In this document: positions 33,385 to 42,026 of the stretch, in pieces | Layout: every line of letters starts with the position of its first letter | How positions within the stretch are numbered: position 1 is the first letter of the stretch | Assembly: GCA_002336105.1 (NCBI GenBank) | Contig: DDEQ01000010.1 | Location: 36,152-100,151 of the forward strand | Length of the DNA: 64,000 nucleotides | From: Chthonomonas sp. UBA1950 | GTDB lineage: Bacteria; Armatimonadota; Fimbriimonadia; Fimbriimonadales; Fimbriimonadaceae | Direction: 5' to 3' | Position numbers and translations under genes: made by a program | The notes under the pieces: generated by a model | Databases searched by the model: none | What the model saw: only the letters and a program-made list of their open reading frames with translations | What the model was told of the DNA's origin: nothing

Positions 33385-34044
33385 ATGGCCGAACTAGAAG
33401 TCCTAAGGAAAGACGGCAAATCAGCCGGAAAGGTCAAGGTCAGCGAAGTCATCACCGGCGCTGGCGTGAAGCCAGTTTCAACCCATCGCGCCGTTGTTGC
33501 CGAGCAGGCCAACAAGCGACAGGGTACACAGTCCGCGCTCACTAGAAGTGAAGTTCGCGGCGGTGGTAAGAAGCCTTATAAACAGAAAAAGACTGGTAAC
33601 GCTCGACAAGGTACGATCCGAGCTCCGCACTATACCCATGGTGGTATGGCCCTCGCGGTTAAGCCAAGAGACTACGCAAAGAAGATCAACCGAAAGGAGC
33701 GCCGAGCCGCTATCCTCGGTGCCTTCGCTGCCCAGCTAGAGGCTGGCAACGTCGTGATCGTCGAGAATGTCGTGTTCGATGTTCCCAAGACGAAGAGCGC
33801 TATCGACATGCTGAAAGCAGTCGGTCTCGGCGAAGCTCGCCGAGTGTTGGTTATCCTCGCGTCCTACGATGAGGTCACCTACAAGTCATTCCGCAACCTG
33901 CCAAACGTCGAAGTCCGAACGGCTCCGACCAATAGCGAGGGTGCCAAGGCAGCTCCGTTCTCAACTCGAGACTTGCTCCTTGCAACCAAGATCCTTGTGG
34001 CTCAGGATGCCCTGACGAAGATTGAGGAGGTTTGGGCTAAGTGA
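33385..34044 (+). CDS. rplD: Ribosomal protein L4
   Basis: A 219-residue protein with RQGTQSALTRSEVRGGGKKP, RQGTIRAPHYTHGG and AMALAVKPRDYA-like regions of L4, three bases after rplC. L4 represses its own operon in some bacteria; whether it binds the leader here is unknown. It overlaps rplW by four bases. Confidence 0.97.
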   Translation: MAELEVLRKDGKSAGKVKVSEVITGAGVKPVSTHRAVVAEQANKRQGTQSALTRSEVRGGGKKPYKQKKTGNARQGTIRAPHYTHGGMALAVKPRDYAKKINRKERRAAILGAFAAQLEAGNVVIVENVVFDVPKTKSAIDMLKAVGLGEARRVLVILASYDEVTYKSFRNLPNVEVRTAPTNSEGAKAAPFSTRDLLLATKILVAQDALTKIEEVWAK

Positions 34045-34436
34045 AAGATCCTTACTCGATCATAATTCGCCCTCATATCACCGAGAAGTCGGTTGCTCTC
34101 AGCTACGGCGACGATCTCGCTGCAGCAAAGAGACTCAGCAACGAAGCCAAAGGGACTGGCAAGCCAGCCGAAAAGGTCTCGGAAGAGGATCTCGTTCGAA
34201 AGTACACGTTTATCGTTTCAGGCGATGCCAACAAGATTGAAATCAAGCAGGCATTTGAAGCGATCTATAACGCAGGCAAGAAGGAAGACCAAGCGATCAA
34301 GGTCACCAATGTCAACACCGTCAAGGTGCTCGGTAAGAAGCGCCGCCGCGGTCGAAGCGTTGGCTATGAACCCAATCGCAAGAAAGCCATCATCACGTTG
34401 GCCAAGGGTCAGATCCTTGAGGATTACGGAGTCTAA
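34041..34436 (+). CDS. rplW: Ribosomal protein L23 with internal insertion
   Basis: A 131-residue L23; the usual length is about 95-100. The start PYSIIIRPHITEKSVAL and the end KKAIITLAKGQ are typical. Extra residues lie at about 22-51 (rich in Ala, Lys, Glu and Gly), before KYTFIV, with a smaller addition near residue 78. L23 lies at the tunnel exit where trigger factor and SRP dock, so the insertion may sit on the ribosome surface. GTG start with GAGGAGG ten bases upstream, inside rplD. Confidence 0.95.
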   Translation: MKDPYSIIIRPHITEKSVALSYGDDLAAAKRLSNEAKGTGKPAEKVSEEDLVRKYTFIVSGDANKIEIKQAFEAIYNAGKKEDQAIKVTNVNTVKVLGKKRRRGRSVGYEPNRKKAIITLAKGQILEDYGV

Positions 34437-34438
34437 CC

Positions 34439-35269
34439 ATGCCAACGAAACCAATGAAGCCGACAACGCCGGGACAGCGTCATGCTATCAAGGCGACTTA
34501 CGCGGAAATTACAAAAGGCAAGCCAGAAAAGACGCTGACCGTCGGAAAGAGCAAGTCCGGTGGACGTAACAGCTACGGCCGAATCACCTCGTTCAACGTG
34601 GGTGGCGGTAACAAGACGGCTTACCGAATCATCGACTTCAAGCGAAACAAGGATGGCATCAAGGCTAAGGTCGCCGCGATCGAGTACGATCCAAACCGAA
34701 CCTGCCGAATTGCACTTCTCCACTATCTTGATGGTGAGAAGCGCTACATCCTCGCTCCTCGAAACCTTGCGGTTGGCTCACGAGTCGAAAGCGGTGAAGG
34801 CGCAGACATTCTGCCCGGCAACTGCCTTCCTCTCAAGAACATTCCTCTTGGTACGCTCGTTCACAACATCGAGCTTCAGCCTGGCAAGGGCGGCCAAATG
34901 GTCCGCTCCGCTGGTGCCGCTGCTCAGGTCATGGCAAAGGAAGGTTCCTACGTAACCCTCCGCCTTCCAAGCGGCGAAATGCGAATGGTGCACAACACCT
35001 GCCGCGCAACCGTCGGTGAGGTCGGCAACGCCGAGCACGAAAACGAAGCAATCGGTAAGGCAGGTAAGAACCGTGGTCTTGGCCGAAAGCCTCATATTCG
35101 TGGTGTTGTGAAATCGCCCCGAGACCACCCACATGGTGGTGGTGAAGCGAAGTCCCCTGTTGGACGAAAGAAGGGTCCTGTCGACCGATGGGGCAACAAA
35201 GCTCTTGGTACCAAGACGCGATCCAACAAGAAGTCAGACAAGTTCATCGTTCGACGCCGCAAGGGCTAA
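34439..35269 (+). CDS. rplB: Ribosomal protein L2
   Basis: A 276-residue protein of standard length. GRNSYGRITSFNVGGGNK, IEYDPNRTCRIALLHY, NTCRATVGEVGN and the conserved VVKSPRDHPHGGGEAKSPV are present, the last carrying the His linked to peptidyl-transferase assembly. It ends the island; a strong terminator follows, so rpsS and the rest of the S10/spc cluster are elsewhere. Confidence 0.97.
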   Translation: MPTKPMKPTTPGQRHAIKATYAEITKGKPEKTLTVGKSKSGGRNSYGRITSFNVGGGNKTAYRIIDFKRNKDGIKAKVAAIEYDPNRTCRIALLHYLDGEKRYILAPRNLAVGSRVESGEGADILPGNCLPLKNIPLGTLVHNIELQPGKGGQMVRSAGAAAQVMAKEGSYVTLRLPSGEMRMVHNTCRATVGEVGNAEHENEAIGKAGKNRGLGRKPHIRGVVKSPRDHPHGGGEAKSPVGRKKGPVDRWGNKALGTKTRSNKKSDKFIVRRRKG

Positions 35270-35287
35270 GAATCGACTGGTCTGTAA

Positions 35288-35329
35288 AGAAAAGACTCCT
35301 GAGTTTTGCTCAGGAGTCTTTTCTTTTTC
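35288..35329 (+). terminator. Rho-independent terminator after rplB
   Basis: 16-bp perfect stem (35288-35303 and 35309-35324) with loop TTTTG, followed by TTTTT. Confidence 0.92.
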
Positions 35330-35347
35330 TCACGACTCACAAAACGA

Positions 35348-36490
35348 TCAGGGCTTGATGGAAACGTGTAAGCGGAAATTCGTCATTTCGCTAACTCGGT
35401 TGCTTCCTGGCATTTGGTAGACGCGTATACGGTAGGTTCCGCCTTTCCCAATCTTCCTTTCAAACTTCGAGCCTTCTCGCTGCCCAACGAAAATTGGATT
35501 TCGAGAATAGCTTGGGATCACATCAAAGTACACCTGAGAATTGGTTGCATACACCGCAACACTCAAGTTCGAGTTATTAGCGAGATCGACCGTATACTCG
35601 GTCTCATTTTGATTCACTAGGCTGGCATTGATAGTTCGAGTACCAATCGGTCCACTAAACGAGATATGTCGGTCATCTCGTTGTGGGAAGCTGGGCCTGT
35701 CCCAATCGTTTCGGCTACTTTCTTTCCAGAAGGTAATGCTGAAATCTGAAGATTCGTATCGGTCTGCCTCACGGCCCGAGATATAGACTCGAACAGTATA
35801 AGCACCGCTTCTGTCAGCGGTCCATCGGTAAGACTTCCCTTGCCTGCTCCCAACGAAGATCGGCGTATTCTGATTCGGCGGCGTGACGTCAAAACTGTTT
35901 TTTGTTGACGATCCATCAATGCTGACCGACAGACGCATTCCGCGATCTACATGAAACTTATAATCAATGTATTGCCTACCCCGGATCGAATCCCGAACAG
36001 TTGATCGAGAAGAACCAGAGCTAAAATTGACGGTCTTTTCGGTTCCATAGGGCTGGGTCGGACGGTACTCTTGCGACGAATTACGGTCGGCGTCACACTT
36101 GATGAAGAGTGAGTAATCGCTCGATTCGTTTCGCCGGGCAGCCGCTCGCATCAAGTAGACACGCACGGTGTAAGAACCATCTCTGTCGAACTTTCCAACA
36201 AACTTATTGCCGCTAACACTGCTGTTAAAAAGCGCCACTTTCTCCCGATCCGGCATCACATTGAAATAGTTCTGATTGTTCGAACCGTGAAGGCGGATGG
36301 TGACTTGTGAGTGACGCGGAACTCGAAATCTGTAGTCTCGGTAGGTTTCTCCGCGCAACGAATCCTTAACCACCGTTTCCGCCTCTCCTTGCCCAATCCG
36401 CAAGTTGGTTACCGATTGAGCCGCTCCATACTGAAAACTGGCCAAAAGAAAAGAGGCAACAGAGAGAACCTTTATTCGCTTACTTATCAT
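35348..36490 (-). CDS. Secreted protein with three PliG-like repeats
   Basis: A 380-residue exported protein (signal peptide about 1-24, cleavage near GAAQS). Three homologous segments of ~110 residues follow (about 28-135, 145-250, 265-380), each ending in YTVRVY, YTVRVY or YRIRVY followed by a polar stretch. The first repeat has the form VYLMRAAARRNESSDYSL, which resembles periplasmic inhibitors of g-type lysozyme (PliG). GGAG lies five bases before the chosen ATG; an ATG at 36511 would add seven residues. Inhibitor function is inference; it could be another binding beta-sandwich. Confidence 0.72.
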   Translation of the reverse strand: MISKRIKVLSVASFLLASFQYGAAQSVTNLRIGQGEAETVVKDSLRGETYRDYRFRVPRHSQVTIRLHGSNNQNYFNVMPDREKVALFNSSVSGNKFVGKFDRDGSYTVRVYLMRAAARRNESSDYSLFIKCDADRNSSQEYRPTQPYGTEKTVNFSSGSSRSTVRDSIRGRQYIDYKFHVDRGMRLSVSIDGSSTKNSFDVTPPNQNTPIFVGSRQGKSYRWTADRSGAYTVRVYISGREADRYESSDFSITFWKESSRNDWDRPSFPQRDDRHISFSGPIGTRTINASLVNQNETEYTVDLANNSNLSVAVYATNSQVYFDVIPSYSRNPIFVGQREGSKFERKIGKGGTYRIRVYQMPGSNRVSEMTNFRLHVSIKP

Positions 36491-36639
36491 TTTTCTCCAA
36501 CGAACAACCATCTATCTTTCAAATATCAAGACAGCCGTTCATCATTTGATCAATCTGTTTTCTACTACTTATTGACACTAGATGTCAAAAAACAAAGACC
36601 AACACAAAGTTAGACTGTCGGGAAAGTTGACCGAGCAAC

Positions 36640-36679
36640 AAAAAAGGCACTTAGGCCTAAATGATCGGGCCTAAATGCC
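36640..36679 (-). terminator. Terminator after the haem-c protein gene
   Basis: On the minus strand GGCATTTAGGCC pairs with GGCCTAAGTGCC (one G-U pair) over a ten-base loop and is followed by TTTTTT. Confidence 0.88.
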
Positions 36680-36692
36680 AAACGTTTGCAGA

Positions 36693-37592
36693 CTACTGCT
36701 TAGCGCCAGCGGTTATCCAAGCTTCAATCAGCTTGATTTGGTCTTCGGTTAACGGTGCGCGGCCTCTTGGCATTCGATCGCGTCCGCTTGCTCGAAGAAC
36801 ACGAATGAGTGTGCTCTGGGAAGGATTTCCGGCCGTAACGATCGCAGAAATCCCCTCATATGAGCTCGTCACAACACCAGCTCTTGCCGAGTTCGCGCTA
36901 TGACATGGAAGACAATTGTCATTGAGTATCGCCTGCACTCCGGCGTAGTCAGCTTTCATCGCAGCAACCTCCTCTTTCTCAGCACCAGCGGGAGCTTTGA
37001 ACGCGAAGGTATCCGCAGGGCTAGGATCCTTGCTCACCTGAACGTCGCTAGCAATGACGAGCAGATCCTTATCGCCACTCTTGAGAGAAGCGCCGCGTGC
37101 AATCGCCTTTTCATTGTCGACAAAAAGAGTCACCTGTGGACCTTTCTTGTAAGTTAGGTTAACTTCTGTGACCTGTACGCCGCCAATGCTTCTCTGCTTT
37201 CCAACAAGAGCCCCGAGTAATTGCGCGGACGGTTTGTTGATAAGGAATGCTCCCCAAGCAACGACCTCAGGCTGTAGCGCGAAAGCGTTGAGAAACCCTT
37301 CACTGACCACCGTTTCTGAGTATTTGTTCGTGGACTTCGTATAAGTTGTAACCGTCTTGCCGTCGCTCTGAACGGTCCCAGTTGGCGTCGTCAAAAGGAA
37401 CAGATTTGGCTTTGACAGCACAAGCTTATAGGGCGCTTTTGCCCCACCAACTTTTTGAACCGTATAGTTCACGGTAACAGTGCCAGAATCGGCGAGAGTT
37501 TGCAGGTGGTCGCTTAGGGGCGCAGGGAGCTGGGTCTGGCTTACTGCTGCAAAGAGTATTGTTGCGGATGCCGCAAGAAGAGCGAACTTCAT
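36693..37592 (-). CDS. Exported LolA/DUF2092-like protein with C-terminal haem-c motif
   Basis: A 299-residue protein. Signal peptide (about 1-18), then a beta-rich domain (about 25-200) with the KPNLFLLTTPTGTVQSDGKT pattern of DUF2092/LolA-like proteins, then a C-terminal ~75 residues with a CLPCH haem-c motif (about residue 228), a possible axial Met in DRMPRG and a final helix ending in AWITAGAKQ, as in planctomycete-type cytochrome domains. The combination suggests a periplasmic protein with one haem. Whether haem is bound is inference. Confidence 0.72.
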   Translation of the reverse strand: MKFALLAASATILFAAVSQTQLPAPLSDHLQTLADSGTVTVNYTVQKVGGAKAPYKLVLSKPNLFLLTTPTGTVQSDGKTVTTYTKSTNKYSETVVSEGFLNAFALQPEVVAWGAFLINKPSAQLLGALVGKQRSIGGVQVTEVNLTYKKGPQVTLFVDNEKAIARGASLKSGDKDLLVIASDVQVSKDPSPADTFAFKAPAGAEKEEVAAMKADYAGVQAILNDNCLPCHSANSARAGVVTSSYEGISAIVTAGNPSQSTLIRVLRASGRDRMPRGRAPLTEDQIKLIEAWITAGAKQ

Positions 37593-37931
37593 GTCGTCAT
37601 CATAGCCTAGATTTTTACTAGAAAGTGCCCAATTTCATAGGCAGTATATTTCCGCAACAGAACAAGACGTGATTAGCTCGTTCATCCGTGGTTGTAGGCT
37701 CACAAGGCACTAAGCTGCATATCCATAATATCTACAACATTCCTCGACTCCAACCGACAGCTTACGACCTGAGTCTGAGGATACATATCTGCCATGCGGA
37801 ATTCCCAATTAGAAGTGTAGATCTCATCTTGTGCCCCGGGGAGGAGGAGCGATCTCACCCACAATCCATCCTGCAAATTCATACCAAGAATAAACCCGGG
37901 AGACTCATAAACCGGTACCCTATTAGGTGGA
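37593..37931 (+). other. 339-base intergenic region without a supported gene
   Basis: Between the divergent haem-c gene and purB. Open frames of 60-83 codons exist on both strands but have no Shine-Dalgarno, family character or conserved neighbour. No tRNA-like fold was seen. The last bases carry AGGTGGA just before the purB ATG and a TACCCT box (37916-37921). Confidence 0.4.
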
Positions 37932-39224
37932 ATGATTGATCGTTATACGACGCCTGAAATGAACGCCATTTGGTCCCGACAAGCGAAATACGAACGCTGG
38001 AAGGACGTTGAGATCGCGATCGTGGAGGTTCACTCAGAAATGGGTAACGTGCCCCAAAAGGCAGTTGATGTCATTCATGCAAACGCTCATTTTGAGCTGG
38101 ACCGTTGCGACGAGATCGAAAAAGAGACACGCCATGACCTCATGGCATTTGTTCGAAACCTCGCCGAGACAACCGGCCCGGAAGGACGATATATTCACCT
38201 TGGCGTGACTAGCTACGATGTCATCGACACTGCGCTGGGCATGATGCTACGAGATAGCGCCGACGTGTTGCTTGAAGGTGTTGCTCAATTGAAACGCGAG
38301 ATCGGTAGATTGGCGAAGGACCATATCGATACCCCAGAGATTGGGCGAACTCACGGAATTCACGCTGAGCCGATTACGTTTGGCTTCAAGGCTGCAAACT
38401 GGTACGCAGAACTAGACCGCAACCAGAAGCGGCTAGAACAAGCGCGAGAAGACATTGCTGTTGGAAAGGTGAGCGGAGCGGTCGGAATCCACGCTAACAC
38501 ATCCCCTGACATGGAAAGCAGAGTGTGCAAAAAGCTTGGGTTATCTCCAGATCCAGTTAGCACCCAAATCATTAATCGAGACCGTCACGCTAACTTTCTC
38601 AATGTCCTCGCTCTGATGGGTGCTGGACTCGAGCGCATTGCAACCGAACTGAGAAACCTTCAGCGCACCGAAATCCTCGAAGTTCAGGAATACTTTGCCA
38701 AGGGGCAAACCGGGAGCAGCGCGATGCCACACAAGCGCAACCCTTGGAATAGCGAAACCGTCTGCGGATTGGCAAGGCTCCTTAGGGCAAACGCTCATTC
38801 GATGGTTGAGAGCGTCGCTACTTGGCACGAGCGCGACCTCACCAACTCTTCATTGGAGCGCATCATTTTCCCGGATAGTTGCCAGCTTGCCCACTTTATG
38901 ATCAAGCGCATGACCACTATCCTTTCCGGACTGAACGTCAACGTTGATCGAATGGCACAGAACCTTCGCCAGATGGGCGATCTCGTCTTCAGCGAGCACG
39001 TCATGATCGCACTCATTCACGCAGGCTTATCGCGAGAGGCGGCTTATAAGGTGGCCCAAAGGAATGCGGCTAAGGCTTGGGATGGCGAAGACTTCAAGAC
39101 GTCGGTTGCGAACGATCCAGACGTCGTGGCAACACTCAAACCAGAGCAAGTTGAAGAGCTCTTCAGTTTAGAGCACCACCTTCGACACGCGAGATACACC
39201 CTTGAAGCTGTCGGCATCAAGTAA
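37932..39224 (+). CDS. purB: Adenylosuccinate lyase
   Basis: A 430-residue fumarase-superfamily enzyme that cleaves SAICAR and adenylosuccinate. The signature GSSAMPHKRNPWNSE is near residue 260, with TSYDVIDTALG (about 93) and the catalytic-His region GRTHGIHAEP (about 139). Length is typical of the Bacillus-type enzyme. AGGTGGA is the ribosome site. Transcribed alone. Confidence 0.96.
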   Translation: MIDRYTTPEMNAIWSRQAKYERWKDVEIAIVEVHSEMGNVPQKAVDVIHANAHFELDRCDEIEKETRHDLMAFVRNLAETTGPEGRYIHLGVTSYDVIDTALGMMLRDSADVLLEGVAQLKREIGRLAKDHIDTPEIGRTHGIHAEPITFGFKAANWYAELDRNQKRLEQAREDIAVGKVSGAVGIHANTSPDMESRVCKKLGLSPDPVSTQIINRDRHANFLNVLALMGAGLERIATELRNLQRTEILEVQEYFAKGQTGSSAMPHKRNPWNSETVCGLARLLRANAHSMVESVATWHERDLTNSSLERIIFPDSCQLAHFMIKRMTTILSGLNVNVDRMAQNLRQMGDLVFSEHVMIALIHAGLSREAAYKVAQRNAAKAWDGEDFKTSVANDPDVVATLKPEQVEELFSLEHHLRHARYTLEAVGIK

Positions 39225-39243
39225 TTGACTACGGTCGAAAACA

Positions 39244-39281
39244 AGAAAGGGTTGCTGATCAAAAGATCAGCAACCCTTTCT
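39244..39281 (+). terminator. Bidirectional hairpin between purB and nuoI
   Basis: 17-bp perfect stem with AAAA loop between two convergent genes. No U tract on either side beyond the stem. Confidence 0.75.
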
Positions 39282-39298
39282 GACTGTTAATGGCGGCC

Positions 39299-39751
39299 TT
39301 ATTCTTTAATCAAAGGCATCGGCTCAAGCAACATTTCCTTCGTATAGATGAAGTCCTCTCGCTTGTAGTTTGCGAGTTCAAAGTCTTTTCGAAGAACGAT
39401 GGCACCTGTTGGACAAGCTTCTTGGCAGAATCCGCAAAAGATGCATCGGAGCATGTTTATCTCGTACCGCGTCGCGTATCGCTCGCCAGGTGAATATCTT
39501 TCTTGGTCGGTGTTCTCATGTGCCTCGACGTAGATACATCGAGCTGGGCAAGCACCAGCGCAAAGCGAACAACCAATGCAGCGCTCAAGACCGCTATCGT
39601 AGCGGGTTAAAACATGGCGCCATCGAGTTCGAGTGTATTGCTCACGCTTGACCTCGGGATACATGATGGTGACCTTGTCATGCTTGAGACGCTTCGCTGT
39701 AATTCCAAAACCGGAAACGATTGGTTTCACAACGTCTTTAACGAGTTGCAT
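39299..39751 (-). CDS. nuoI: NADH-quinone oxidoreductase subunit I
   Basis: A 150-residue complex I subunit with two 4Fe-4S clusters: CIGCSLCAGACPARC and CIFCGFCQEACPTGA. It carries electrons to NuoB (N2). The ATG overlaps the nuoB stop by one base (TAATG), so the two are translated together. The other nuo genes are not in the window. Confidence 0.95.
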   Translation of the reverse strand: MQLVKDVVKPIVSGFGITAKRLKHDKVTIMYPEVKREQYTRTRWRHVLTRYDSGLERCIGCSLCAGACPARCIYVEAHENTDQERYSPGERYATRYEINMLRCIFCGFCQEACPTGAIVLRKDFELANYKREDFIYTKEMLLEPMPLIKE

Positions 39752-40338
39752 TAGGCATTCACCTCTTCGAGCGTTCGTGGACCGGTCACGGACTCAATAA
39801 TTCGAAGAGTCTTCAGATTCTTCGAGTTTCCGCCTCGCTTGATCTTCGCTTGAAGCTTCAAGAAAGCGTAAATGAGGGCGTCTGGTGATGGCGGGCAACC
39901 GGGAACGTAGATGTCAACCGGCACGACCTGGTCAGCGCCTTGAACAATGGCGTAGTTGTTATACACTCCGCCCGAGGATGCGCATGCACCCATAGAAATC
40001 ACCCATTTGGGTTCCGGCATCTGATCGTAAATTTGACGTAGGACAGGAGCCATCTTCTTGCTCAAGCGACCCGCAATGATCATCACGTCCGCTTGGCGAG
40101 GGGTAGCTCTGAAAGCTTCCGACCCAAATCGAGCTAAGTCAAAACGAGCTCCAACCGATCCCATCATTTCGATAGCGCAGCAAGCAAGACCAAAAGTCAG
40201 CGGCCACAGGGAGTTTGCGCGCGCCTGATTTATGAGGTACTCAAGAGACGTTAAGATGACGTTTCCACCTGTTTGGACATTTCCAATCACAGGTGTCGAA
40301 CTGTCATGCAAGACAACGGTTTCTACTCGTTTTGGCAT
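39751..40338 (-). CDS. nuoB: NADH-quinone oxidoreductase subunit B
   Basis: A 195-residue subunit holding cluster N2. The four ligands are visible as the tandem Cys in FGLACCAIEMM, one in GACASSGG and one in GCPPSPDALIYAFLKLQ. The N-terminus is a little extended. It forms a two-gene unit with nuoI; upstream is a divergent PEP-CTERM-like gene. Confidence 0.95.
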   Translation of the reverse strand: MPKRVETVVLHDSSTPVIGNVQTGGNVILTSLEYLINQARANSLWPLTFGLACCAIEMMGSVGARFDLARFGSEAFRATPRQADVMIIAGRLSKKMAPVLRQIYDQMPEPKWVISMGACASSGGVYNNYAIVQGADQVVPVDIYVPGCPPSPDALIYAFLKLQAKIKRGGNSKNLKTLRIIESVTGPRTLEEVNA

Positions 40339-40381
40339 GGCGTTTCCGGTATTAGGCAGTGTACCAAATGACGGCCTCGAT

Positions 40382-40410
40382 TTGATTGGACGATGAGCTC
40401 ACCTCATAAT
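40382..40410 (+). promoter_or_regulatory. Promoter of the PEN-CTERM gene
   Basis: TTGATT (40382-40387) and CATAAT (40405-40410) with a 17-base spacer. Predicted start near 40417, about 70 bases before the ATG at 40488. Confidence 0.55.
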
Positions 40411-40487
40411 TGTCAGGTTCTTCTTTGCCCATTCGGGAGAAAACAGTCTCAATCGACCGAAAATATGCCTTGACAACGGCTATATCT

Positions 40488-41135
40488 ATGAGACTCGCTC
40501 GCCAGCTAACTGTGATCTCCATGATCACCATGGGTTTCAGTTTCGTTCAGGCTAACCTAACTATCCAGTCTTATGACATGCCGAACGGTGCGGGACGAGC
40601 TTCTGGAGGCGCCTATAATTACTGGGATCTTGCCTACAATGGGTCGGGCTCAAAGACCACAGATGGAGAAATTCTGACTGGTGGGGTGGGTGACTTAACC
40701 GATGGAATCTATCCAAGTCAGAACTGGAACTTTGTCGAGAACATCAGCGGAACCGGTCCATACGTGGGATGGAGAAACTCGAATCCGACCATCACTTTGC
40801 ACTTTTCAAACCGGAGCCTCATCGACTCAATCAGTTTTTGGTTCGACGATTCAAAAGGAAAAGGGGGCGTTGGACTTCCTTCCTCGATTCTCGTTGCAGG
40901 GTTGCCGCATACGATTGTCGATCCGAATCCTGCGGTTGGGACCCCAAAGCAGATCGAATTAAGCGAACTTGGACTAGTTACCAACATGGTTTCAATCCAA
41001 GTCATGCGGGGGCACGAATGGACTTTCTTAAGCGAAATACAAGTTCACGGGAGTGCTGTTCCTGAAAACTCTCCGCTCACCGTTTTGATCATAGGATCAC
41101 TTGGATTCCCCTTAATGCGACGCCGAACTGCCTGA
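40488..41135 (+). CDS. Exported protein with PEP-CTERM-like (PEN) tail
   Basis: A 215-residue protein with a signal peptide (about 1-22, QAN cleavage) and a beta-sandwich-like body. The end reads VPENSPLTVLIIGSLGFPLM and then RRR: a sorting-tail layout (PEx motif, hydrophobic helix, basic end) with Asn in place of the second Pro. The ATG at 40488 is chosen because it starts the signal peptide; the frame is open back to 40410, but that part would overlap the promoter. Function unknown, probably cell-surface or extracellular matrix. Confidence 0.68.
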   Translation: MRLARQLTVISMITMGFSFVQANLTIQSYDMPNGAGRASGGAYNYWDLAYNGSGSKTTDGEILTGGVGDLTDGIYPSQNWNFVENISGTGPYVGWRNSNPTITLHFSNRSLIDSISFWFDDSKGKGGVGLPSSILVAGLPHTIVDPNPAVGTPKQIELSELGLVTNMVSIQVMRGHEWTFLSEIQVHGSAVPENSPLTVLIIGSLGFPLMRRRTA

Positions 41136-41173
41136 TCGGCGCACAGAACGACATTCGGGCCACTTAACCAAGC

Positions 41174-41179
41174 TATCAT
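41174..41179 (+). promoter_or_regulatory. Leaderless-type -10 (TATCAT) of ppk2
   Basis: TATCAT ends seven bases (CAAATCT) before the ATG. The seven-base spacer is nearly the same as that at pyrR (CGAATCT). Confidence 0.5.
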
Positions 41180-41186
41180 CAAATCT

Positions 41187-42023
41187 ATGCCTTACGCAAA
41201 ATTGCTCGACCATAGCAAGAAGGTCAATCTCGGCGACATCAATCCAAAGGAGGACGGTGGTCTGACGAAGGAAGAGGGAAAGGTGCTCACCGAGCAGTTG
41301 GGGAAGGAGATGGCTAAGTTGCAGGAATTACTGTTTGCTGCGCGCCAAAATTCCTTACTCATTATCTTGCAGGGGCGAGACACCAGCGGAAAGGATGGCG
41401 CGATAAGAAACATGCTCCAGTATGTGAACGTCCAATCTGGTCGTGTTGCAGCCTTCAAAGTACCAACCGACGAAGAGTTAGCCCACGACTTTCTTTGGCG
41501 CATTCACAAACAAGCTCCTGGAAAAGGAGAGGTGGTCATTTTCAATCGCTCACACTATGAGGACGTGCTTGTGGCGAAGGTTCACAACTTGGTCCCCCAC
41601 CATTTGATGAAGACGCGATATGACGACATCAACGCGTTCGAGAAACTCCTGATTGATAACGACACCATCGTGATCAAGTTCTATCTGCACATCTCGAAAG
41701 AAGAACAAGAGGAACGCCTGTACGCCCGAGAGAAAGATCCAACAAAGTCTTGGAAACTTAATGTTGGTGATTGGACTGAACGCGAAGTTTGGGATGAGTA
41801 TACGAAAGCCTACGAGTTAGCCCTCGAAAGATGCAGCACGGAAGCAACTCCGTGGCATATCGTTCCCGCTGATCGAAAGTGGTACCGAGACTTGGCGCTT
41901 TTTGAGACGATCGTCGAGACCCTTCGCCCTTATGAGAAGAGTTGGCGCGAAAGTCTCGAAGATCTCGGGAAAAAGGCGACCGCCGAGCTCAACGCGTATC
42001 GCAAAGAGAACTCGACAGAATAA
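41187..42023 (+). CDS. ppk2: Polyphosphate kinase 2 family protein
   Basis: A 278-residue PPK2. The Walker A motif is in LQGRDTSGKDGAIRNML (about residues 54-70), with the Walker B-like VVIFNRSHYEDVLVAKVH and the lid region SKEEQEERLYAREKDPTKSW. PPK2 enzymes transfer phosphate between polyphosphate and AMP, ADP or GDP; single-domain ones of this size are mostly class I or III. Transcribed alone and convergent with purD (three-base gap). Confidence 0.9.
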   Translation: MPYAKLLDHSKKVNLGDINPKEDGGLTKEEGKVLTEQLGKEMAKLQELLFAARQNSLLIILQGRDTSGKDGAIRNMLQYVNVQSGRVAAFKVPTDEELAHDFLWRIHKQAPGKGEVVIFNRSHYEDVLVAKVHNLVPHHLMKTRYDDINAFEKLLIDNDTIVIKFYLHISKEEQEERLYAREKDPTKSWKLNVGDWTEREVWDEYTKAYELALERCSTEATPWHIVPADRKWYRDLALFETIVETLRPYEKSWRESLEDLGKKATAELNAYRKENSTE

Positions 42024-42026
42024 TCG

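Noticed and set aside
37688..37939. 83-codon plus-strand frame before purB
   Set aside because: No ribosome site, no family character, and it overlaps the purB start.
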